Source: a virus
IMG/VR virus record: IMGVR_UViG_3300024999_000420
Coordinates: 1 to 22,751 of that record
DNA: 22,751 nt
Direction: 5' to 3' (one strand)
Made by a program: the position numbers and the translations under genes. Below are positions 1 to 7,700 of the stretch, piece by piece (within the stretch, counting starts at the first letter, position 1; each line of letters begins with the position of its first letter). Under the pieces are notes generated by a model. It did not search any database. It was not told the DNA's origin and was given only the letters and a program-made list of their open reading frames with translations.

Positions 1-1
1 C

Positions 2-2380
2 GAGAATGGACAATTAACACTCAATAAAGAAGCAGTTCAGGGTTTATTAGATGTCCGTATCAATGGGATGATAACTGCTCTTGAGGCAGAAAAAACATAC
101 ACCTCTAATCAAGCTGAACAAACTAAAGTAAGAATTTCTAATCTTATAGCAGAAGCAGAAGCAATAAAACAAAGAAATAATGCTCTTAATGCACTTCCTA
201 CATTTTTAAGCAAACCAACTTTAAACCCTAGCACTGGAACTATATGGCTTAATGAAGAAGATAAAATAAGAGCAGAAGCAAATACCTTACAGTCACAACT
301 TAATGCAGACAATGGTGTAGATGATAAAATTGCATCAATGAGGGCATTATTAGGTAATATCAAGTCTGCAGCATATTCTGGAAACTATCCAAGTTCACCT
401 AAAGACAAAAAAGAAAAATCATCCCCAACAACCCCACTCTCAGAATTCGTCTCGATCGAAGAGTCACTAATCAGATCATTTCTAACAGAATCCAAAATCA
501 CAGAAGAATCCAACAAACTCCTAGAAAAGCAACTCCAAATAGCAAAATCTGCAAAAGACTACAATAAAGAACTCTCCCTTTCTCGTCAACTAATTGAAGG
601 ACAGTCAAAACAAATATCCCAATTATCCCAAGCTCGTTCAAAAATGGAAGATGAATTTGCAAAAGTTTCATCTGAAGGTGGATATTCAGTAAGAGAAACA
701 TTATCATGGTTTGATCCTAAAGGTGAAGACACCCTTGCATTTCAAACTAAATTTAAAGATTCAAGTGTAGAAACTAGAAAAACCATGAATATGACTCATG
801 ATGAATTACAAAAATTAGAAAAAGCATATCATGAAACAGGTGTATCCATTGATACACTTACAGACTCACTAGTAGCACTAAAAAATTCTTTAGTTCAAAT
901 TGAAATTGAGAAATTTGAACAATCAATGACCGATTTAGATAAAAAAATTAATTTATCTAAATCTGCAATGGATTTGTATGATAAGTCATCTGAAGAATAT
1001 TCTAAAGAACAAGCAAAGCAAATTACTATATTAAAAGAAAAAGAAGATGCAATTTTTAATGAAATTGTTACTATTGGTCATCTATTAAAAGCTACAGATT
1101 TAACTACAGAATCTCAAAAAGCTTTAAATGATGAAATGGCAAATCTAAAACTCACCCTTAATCAGAATCAAAAATCATTGCAAGATTACGCTAATGATAT
1201 AGTTCAAACTTTAAAAGATGCTGCTAAACAACAAGAAATAATTGATTTAGCAGTAATAGATGTACAAATGAGATCTGAGGATAGAAGACATCAGCAAGTT
1301 TTAGATGATATTGACATCGAAGAAAAGGCTAGAGAAGATTCAATAAATAAACAAATTGATGCTATTGATCGTCTTGCGAATGCAGAAGATTATACAAAGG
1401 ATCTAAATTCTGCTCAAACTGATGCACAAGATATTCAAGATCAAATAAATATCTTCAAAAATGATACATCATATGAAGGAAAAGCAAAATTAGCGGAATT
1501 ACAAAAACAACTATTAGAAAAGCAATCATCTATTGAAGATATGCAAAATTCTCATACAATTGATCTTCGTAAGCAAAATTTACAAGATGCTTTAGATGCC
1601 ATAAAAAAAGAATCAGAAGCAAAAAAACAATCAGAAAATGATGCATATGAAGCAAAAAAGCAATCTTTAGAGGATCAAAAAACTGCCACAGAAACAGCAT
1701 TTAACGAACTTATGTTAAATGATGAAATTTGGTTAACAAAGGTTCAAGAAATTCTTGATGGCAATATTACGGGAATTAAAGAAAGTCTTGATATTTTTGC
1801 TGATGAATTTACAAATACTTTAACCGAAAAAGCAGGAGAAATCGACACTAGTTTTCAAGCAATAATTAATACAATAAAACAGATAAAATCTGCTGCAAAT
1901 GAACTTGATGCATTTCCTAATTATGCTTCAGGAACGTCCTTCCATAAAGGAGGACTAGCAAAAACTTCAGAAGAGGGAAGAGAATTAATAATTCCTCCAA
2001 ATAGTAGACCATTTCTTAGTGGAAATAATGGGCCCGAAATCATGAATCTAGAAAAAGGAACTGAAGTTATTCCTAACAACCTAACAGAACAATTAATCAG
2101 TAAAGCTAAACTCCTAAATATTCCATCTTATGCCAATGGAACTGGCAATACCCCATTAATGGATTTAATAAAAAATATTCAATTACCATCCTTTAATCTC
2201 CCATCATTTAAAATGCCTAAATTCTTAAATAATAATTCATCAGGAACAAATGTAACAATACCAAATATTAATTTTAATGTTACATCGGTTGATGGAAAAA
2301 TATCTAATAAAGAATTGGAAAGAGCAGCCGAATTTACTATTAAGAAAATTGAGCGTGCTCAGATTATTAGAGGAAGATAA
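2..2380 (+). CDS. Phage tail tape measure protein, C-terminal part (5' end outside window)
   Basis: The frame is open to the left window edge, 22 codons before the first internal ATG at 68, so this is a truncated gene with 792 residues visible. Tape measure proteins fill the tail tube, set its length and are ejected with the DNA. Most of the visible part is long charged, Gln/Lys/Glu-rich alpha helix (coiled coil), very dense around visible residues 150-610. Near the C-terminus comes the Gly-rich block usual at tape measure ends: GGLAKTSEEGRELIIPP, then a GPEIMNLEKGTEVIP stretch. The last part is Pro/Asn-rich with a short helical tail. Position directly upstream of Dit and tail-tip genes supports the call. 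No transglycosylase or peptidase motif is visible in this part; one could lie upstream. The stop codon lies inside a terminator hairpin. The family call rests on composition, C-terminal motif and synteny. Confidence 0.85.
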   Translation, partial: ENGQLTLNKEAVQGLLDVRINGMITALEAEKTYTSNQAEQTKVRISNLIAEAEAIKQRNNALNALPTFLSKPTLNPSTGTIWLNEEDKIRAEANTLQSQLNADNGVDDKIASMRALLGNIKSAAYSGNYPSSPKDKKEKSSPTTPLSEFVSIEESLIRSFLTESKITEESNKLLEKQLQIAKSAKDYNKELSLSRQLIEGQSKQISQLSQARSKMEDEFAKVSSEGGYSVRETLSWFDPKGEDTLAFQTKFKDSSVETRKTMNMTHDELQKLEKAYHETGVSIDTLTDSLVALKNSLVQIEIEKFEQSMTDLDKKINLSKSAMDLYDKSSEEYSKEQAKQITILKEKEDAIFNEIVTIGHLLKATDLTTESQKALNDEMANLKLTLNQNQKSLQDYANDIVQTLKDAAKQQEIIDLAVIDVQMRSEDRRHQQVLDDIDIEEKAREDSINKQIDAIDRLANAEDYTKDLNSAQTDAQDIQDQINIFKNDTSYEGKAKLAELQKQLLEKQSSIEDMQNSHTIDLRKQNLQDALDAIKKESEAKKQSENDAYEAKKQSLEDQKTATETAFNELMLNDEIWLTKVQEILDGNITGIKESLDIFADEFTNTLTEKAGEIDTSFQAIINTIKQIKSAANELDAFPNYASGTSFHKGGLAKTSEEGRELIIPPNSRPFLSGNNGPEIMNLEKGTEVIPNNLTEQLISKAKLLNIPSYANGTGNTPLMDLIKNIQLPSFNLPSFKMPKFLNNNSSGTNVTIPNINFNVTSVDGKISNKELERAAEFTIKKIERAQIIRGR

Positions 2381-2409
2381 TTATTCTTCCTCTAATAATA
2401 TTATTTTTA
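2363..2409 (+). terminator. Intrinsic terminator overlapping the tape measure stop codon
   Basis: A 15-bp perfect stem (2363-2377 with 2385-2399) around loop TAATTAT is followed by an interrupted T-rich run. The left arm is coding and the loop holds the TAA stop. It should stop much of the transcription coming from the tape measure gene before the nuclease and Dit genes. Confidence 0.75.
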
Positions 2410-2433
2410 TTGAAATAAAATATGAAAATTTTT

Positions 2434-2497
2434 AGAGCAGATATATTGGAGTTATAAACCAATGAAAGGTGTTCCTCAAGCACTCTGCTCTTTTTTG
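2434..2497 (+). terminator. Branched hairpin with U-tract upstream of the first nuclease gene
   Basis: AGAGCAG (2434-2440) pairs with CTGCTCT (2485-2491), directly followed by six T. Inside this closing stem are two small hairpins, ATTGG/CCAAT (2445-2449/2459-2463) and GTGTT/AAGCAC with one G-U (2469-2473/2479-2483), giving a three-way junction. A second terminator is the simplest reading. The branched shape also allows a cis-regulatory RNA ahead of the nuclease gene. Confidence 0.55.
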
Positions 2498-2550
2498 CTA
2501 TGCAATTTTTGAGGGTAATTGTCAATAAATTTGAGGAGGTTGAAAGAATA

Positions 2551-3933
2551 ATGAGTGTTAAAATTAAATTTACAACTGAAGAAGTCAGAGAAATTATTAG
2601 ATTATTAGGTTATATATTAATTAGTAAAGAATATTTAGGAAGTAAGAAAGAATTAATAATTAAAGACAAAGAGGGTTATTATTATTCAACAACTTTAATG
2701 AGTATATATAATCATAAACAAAATCCATCTAAATTTAGTAAAGGAAATAAATATACAATACAAAATATAAAATTGTGGCTAATATTAACAAATTCACAAT
2801 TAAGTTTGGTTAGCGACAAATATGTTGGAAGTGAAAATAAATTAATATTTAAAGATATAAATAACTATTTTTACTACAGTTCCTTACACGGTTTATTTGA
2901 TTGTATCATTCCTGATAAATTTAATAAATCGAACCCTTTTACAATTCAAAATATAAAATTATGGTGCAAATTAAATAATAAAAAATTCGAACTAATTAGT
3001 AATAATTATTATGGAAGTGATATATTGCTCCAATGGAGATGTCTTAAAGAAGAATGTGGAGAAATATTTGAATCAAATTGGGGTAATATATATGGAGGTA
3101 ATAGAGGATGTCCATTTTGTCGTGGTTTAAAAGTTGGATTATCAAATTGTCTTGCAACAAAAAATCCTATATTAGCAAAAGAGTGGCATCCGACAAAGAA
3201 TGGTGATTTAACTCCATTTGATGTAACTTGGGGTAGTGGTAAATATATTTGGTGGGAATGTTCTAAAAATTCAAAACATGAGTGGCAAGCAAAAGTAACA
3301 GATAGGCATGATAATGGATGTCCATATTGCAGAGGTTATTATCCATCTGAAGATCATAATCTATTATTTAATAATCCAAAATTATGTGAAGAGTGGAATT
3401 ATGATAAAAATGATAAAGCACCTTCAGAATATACTCCAAATACGGATAAATATGCTTGGTGGAAATGTAAAGAATGCGATCATGAGTGGAAGGATACAAT
3501 TAATCATAGAAACAATGGAAATAGAGGTTGCCCTCAATGTAATAAATCAAAAGGTGAGAAGAGATGCAAAGAAGTTTTTATTAGTTATAGTTTTTTTGAA
3601 ATAAGCCAAAAAGATTATAAATTATTAAATAAAAATGATAATACATATTTTATTCCACAACAGAAATTTGATGGACTTGTTGGTTTAGGTGGTGGAAAAT
3701 TATCTTATGATTTTTACCTTCCAAAATATAATATTCTTATCGAGTATCAGGGTGAATTTCACGATGGTACTGCAAATATTCAAACAGATGAAGAGTTTAT
3801 AATTCAACAAGAACATGACAGACGCAAAAAAGAATATGCTGAAAAACACGGAATTAGACTATTAGCAATTTGGTATTATGATTTTAACAATATTGAAATA
3901 ATATTGGAAAAAGCAATAGGAGGTGAAAAGTAA
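2551..3933 (+). CDS. Zinc-ribbon nuclease, Vsr-like (EDxHD-type) free-standing homing endonuclease candidate
   Basis: Start chosen at ATG 2551 because GAGGAGG lies at 2533-2539; an in-frame ATG at 2500 is next to a terminator and lacks such a site. The 460 residues hold three modules. Residues 20-190 contain three repeats of an F-x-L-I-S-x-x-Y-x-G-S unit, the last ending in a treble-clef zinc site (C164, C169, C187, C190). Residues 200-332 hold two zinc-ribbon units of the PF14311 type, with WW, H-E-W and CPYC/CPQC signatures. Residues 335-455 form a Vsr/PD-(D/E)XK-like nuclease: E336, YDFYL (D387), IEYQGEFHDG (E398, H404), QEHDRRKKEY (D423, K426-K427), then hydrophobic strands. Such proteins in phages resemble the I-Bth0305I class of homing endonucleases. 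It sits between tape measure and Dit, which are normally adjacent, so it is probably an inserted selfish gene. Its 3' end carries the Dit ribosome-binding site. Target site and activity are unknown. Confidence 0.72.
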   Translation: MSVKIKFTTEEVREIIRLLGYILISKEYLGSKKELIIKDKEGYYYSTTLMSIYNHKQNPSKFSKGNKYTIQNIKLWLILTNSQLSLVSDKYVGSENKLIFKDINNYFYYSSLHGLFDCIIPDKFNKSNPFTIQNIKLWCKLNNKKFELISNNYYGSDILLQWRCLKEECGEIFESNWGNIYGGNRGCPFCRGLKVGLSNCLATKNPILAKEWHPTKNGDLTPFDVTWGSGKYIWWECSKNSKHEWQAKVTDRHDNGCPYCRGYYPSEDHNLLFNNPKLCEEWNYDKNDKAPSEYTPNTDKYAWWKCKECDHEWKDTINHRNNGNRGCPQCNKSKGEKRCKEVFISYSFFEISQKDYKLLNKNDNTYFIPQQKFDGLVGLGGGKLSYDFYLPKYNILIEYQGEFHDGTANIQTDEEFIIQQEHDRRKKEYAEKHGIRLLAIWYYDFNNIEIILEKAIGGEK

Positions 3934-3935
3934 TA

Positions 3936-4706
3936 ATGCCTATTTCAGAATCTCTATCATTTATGTATAATAATATTGTTTCGACAGATTTTAATATTAT
4001 CAATTGTCATATTGATAGTGGATTATTTCAAGAAAATTTTTTAGCGGATAGGGAAATAAAAGAAATTGTAAATCGTAAATCAAATGCTCCATATTTTGTT
4101 GAGGTAAAATCATCTCCTAGAATATTAACATTAACTATTGCATTCTCAGATGAATTTAGCGAAGATACTCTACGATCAGTAAAAAGATGGTTAGTTCAAG
4201 AAAAATATTGCGAATTAGTTTTTGAATCTCTTCCAGATTTAATTTTTTATGCAATTTTAATTGATAGTTCTGAATTAACACACAATGGAAAATCTGGATA
4301 CATAACTATATCTTTTCGTTGTAAAGATCAATTTATTTACTCATCGCAATTTTTATCACCATTATACGATTTATCCACAAATCCCACAGAAGGTACAATT
4401 ATTCAATTCATTAATTATGGTGATGTAGATTGCCAACCAATCCTCTCACTTCAAAAAATAGGGGATGGAGATATTTCTATAATAAATCTTTCTAATGGAG
4501 GATCAGAGTTTAAATTGACTTCCCTTGTATTAGATGAAGATTTATATATAGATAATGAAAATGAAGAGATAATAACATCTATCCCATCAACTTACAGATA
4601 TGATAATCATAATGGCATATTTATAAATATGATACGTGGGGTAAATAACATAAAAATAGTTGGAGCTTGTAAACTTCAGTTTAAATATCAATTCCGAACT
4701 TTATAA
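3936..4706 (+). CDS. Distal tail protein (Dit-like)
   Basis: Dit proteins form the hexameric ring joining the tail tube to the tail-tip protein and are the hub of the siphovirus baseplate. The 256-residue length, the position just before the large tail-tip gene and a beta-rich sequence fit the Sipho_tail family. Residues about 1-125 look like the N-terminal belt domain, including a stretch with alternating hydrophobics and an IFEV-like repeated strand pattern; the rest looks like the C-terminal galectin-like beta sandwich ending in KLQFKYQFRTL. The ribosome-binding site GGAGGTG (3919-3925) lies inside the 3' end of the nuclease gene, and the ATG is two bases after the nuclease stop, so the two are probably translationally coupled. 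Called from size, order and fold-like pattern rather than an unmistakable motif. Confidence 0.75.
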   Translation: MPISESLSFMYNNIVSTDFNIINCHIDSGLFQENFLADREIKEIVNRKSNAPYFVEVKSSPRILTLTIAFSDEFSEDTLRSVKRWLVQEKYCELVFESLPDLIFYAILIDSSELTHNGKSGYITISFRCKDQFIYSSQFLSPLYDLSTNPTEGTIIQFINYGDVDCQPILSLQKIGDGDISIINLSNGGSEFKLTSLVLDEDLYIDNENEEIITSIPSTYRYDNHNGIFINMIRGVNNIKIVGACKLQFKYQFRTL

Positions 4707-4743
4707 ATATAATAAATTTCATTAACTAGGAAGGTGATTTCAT

Positions 4744-7700
4744 TTGTTTATAGATATTGATTTAACAAAAACACCACAACGTCCAAAATTATATCTTTGT
4801 AAACCAAACAAAACCATTATAGCGTCATTAAACGAACACTATAGGGCTAGTTTAAAACTTAATCTTACAACTCTAAATGAATTAATGTTCGAATTACCAT
4901 ATAAACTTGACATAAATCATGAAATACAACATAATAAACATTGTGACCAAATTAAGAATAGATTTCTTATAAAATTAATATTAGGTGAATATACTGAGTT
5001 CTTTATCATTAATAATCCATCGCAAAATGCAGATGATAATGTAGATTTTCTTCAGGTTAATTGTTATTCACTTGAGTACGAATTAAAAGATAAGAATATA
5101 AGATCATATAAAGTCGATGCCGTCAAATTATCAGAAGTTATGAATGGATTTTCAAGAGACACAACCACAGTAGTTGATGGAATTTCAACTACTGTGACAA
5201 CAAATACAGATGGGATTCTTAAAGAAACAGTATGGTCACTTGGCGAATACCCTACAGAATTAGATTCGGTATATCGTTCCTTTGAGGTTTCTGTAAAAAC
5301 GAAACTTGATTTTATTTTAGAAGTTGCAGAGAAATTTAATTTAATTGCTAAATTTGACTCTAACTTGCGCAAAATTAACTTCTATACCATAGATAACGTG
5401 GGAATAAATAAAGGTTTGAGAATTTCAGATAAACGGTATTTACGTACTATAGTGCAAAATATTGATACTGAAACATTTTGTACGAGACTTAAACTCTATG
5501 GCAAAGACGGATTGACTATAAACTCAATTTCCCCAACTGGAACCTCATATATCGAAAATTATTCATATTTCTTATTTCCTTTTCAAAGAGATGAGAATAC
5601 TAGAGAGGTAATTTTCAGCAGTGATTATATGTCTGACGAACTATGTCATAAAATTTTAGATTATCAATTATTATTAACTCAAAATAGAGATTCATTTCCT
5701 GCACTATTATTGACATTAACAACGAAACAAACAGAGATGACTATCTTGGTAAATGAAATGACCGTATTTACGGACGCAATGAAAATTATAGATAATAATA
5801 TTGCGACTGCTGATGGTTCTAAGAAAACAATTTATATTTCCCAGAAGGTAGAGCAACAAGTTTTAATTGATAATAAACAAATAGAGATTGACAATAAACA
5901 AATAGAGATTGATAGTGTTAATAATCAAATTACAGAAATTCAAACCACTTTGTCTTATGAAGCATATTTTGCTTCAACTCCTGAATTATTATTAGAGCTT
6001 CAAATGTCTTATCAGATTGAGAAAGATTGGACGAATCAAAGTTTGATATCTCCAGAAGACCTATACTTTTATGGATTAGATGAGATGGAAAAAAGAAAGA
6101 ACCCTACTACAATAATTCAAATAAACATGGTTAATTTCTTGGAAATATTAGAAGAACAATTAAATTGGAATAAAATTAATTTAGGCGACTCTATCTCTAT
6201 TATCCATAAACAATTAGGAATTGATTTGACTGCTAGAATAATAGAGGTAACCTATGATTTCGAGAATTATGAAATACAATTAACAATTTCTAATGTTAAA
6301 AGTAAAAATTCTAAATTATCAGATATTTTATATCAAACTACTAGTGTGGTTGATATCATTGATATAAGTAAATTAAAATGGGATAAATCACAAGACAATG
6401 CAACAGAATATATAGACCAACAGATACAAGAAATGAATGGTACATTATTAAATTTAGGAATTGATATTGAAAGATTCGGAAACGATGGATATATAACCAA
6501 GGATGAAAGCCAAGCACTAAAATTAACATTAGAACAAGCAATAGCAGAATCGGAAGATATTTTAATAATTGCAGAAGAACTTGAAATTACTACAGAAGCA
6601 GATAATTACGACAATGCTTTAGATGCTTTAACATTAGAATTGATGACTAAATGGATAGGAACAACAGAAAATCCATTGACTTATCCGATTGTGGTAACAA
6701 TAGAAGAAAGGAATATTATAATTGGCCTATTCAAAGATGTAGAAAATAAAAAATCTATCCTCATAAATGCAATTGGTAAAGCTCGTCAAGATGATGGAAA
6801 AAGATATGTAGAATCTCAAATTGCAGAATTAAATACAGCATTAAGTGATTTTCAAATACAGGTGAACACCTATATTAATGCGAAAGAAATCACAGAAGAA
6901 CAATCTGATGCATTAGAATTATCAAAAGTTGCAGTACAAGATGAATCTGGTGATATTATTGCTATTGCTGATGGATTACTTGCGATAATTGGTGAAGATA
7001 ATATATTATATAATGGATTGGAAGAAGCAAAAGATGACTATTACAAGATTGGTACTACTCCTAGTGGTGCCATTGTAACTGCTTTAAATTCAGTGAGTGA
7101 TTGGTTAAATAAAGATTCATCAGATTATCCAATAACAATTAAACCATCAAAAGGAGTAGATATAAACAAAAAACTTAAAATAGCAGAAACTAAAAAAAAT
7201 ATATTAACTGCATTAATAACTCAAGTACAAATTGATAATGAATTAACTCTTGTAGATCAACAATTATTTGAGGTTAGTGTTGCAATTACTTCAATGCAAA
7301 TGGATATTAAAACTTTCGCTAAAGATAATTATATTACATATGATGAATCTGTTTCATTAAAAGCATCATTTGATAAAATATTGGCAGAAAGTGAAGATGT
7401 AATTAATATTGCTAATAGTTTAACTGTTTCTTCTGAATTAATAAATAATTATCAAAATTCATTGACTGGAACTGTAGCTTTGAATGGAGTTGATGGATTA
7501 CAAGTAGAATTAGCAAAATGGGTTGATTTACCATTATTAAGTTATGCAGGAAAAGGATTAAAAATAAAATCATCTGAAAGAAAATTATTCCTAAAGAAAT
7601 TTGATTTAGTCATGAGTACAAAATTAGCATTAAATAATGCAATAAATCTATTAACTGCTGAATATTCAATTGATGGAGAATTATCAATAAGAGGTACAGG

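Noticed and set aside
2434-2497. Hammerhead ribozyme or purine riboswitch, because of the three-way junction and a GAAA joining segment
   Set aside because: The CUGANGA core of the hammerhead is absent, and the junction strands do not match the purine aptamer; only the topology is similar.
2500-2550. Start of the first nuclease gene at ATG 2500
   Set aside because: It abuts the terminator T-run and has no ribosome-binding site, whereas ATG 2551 follows GAGGAGG.
3308-3604. 98-residue open frame within the first nuclease gene
   Set aside because: Alternative-frame shadow; the main frame carries the zinc ribbons.
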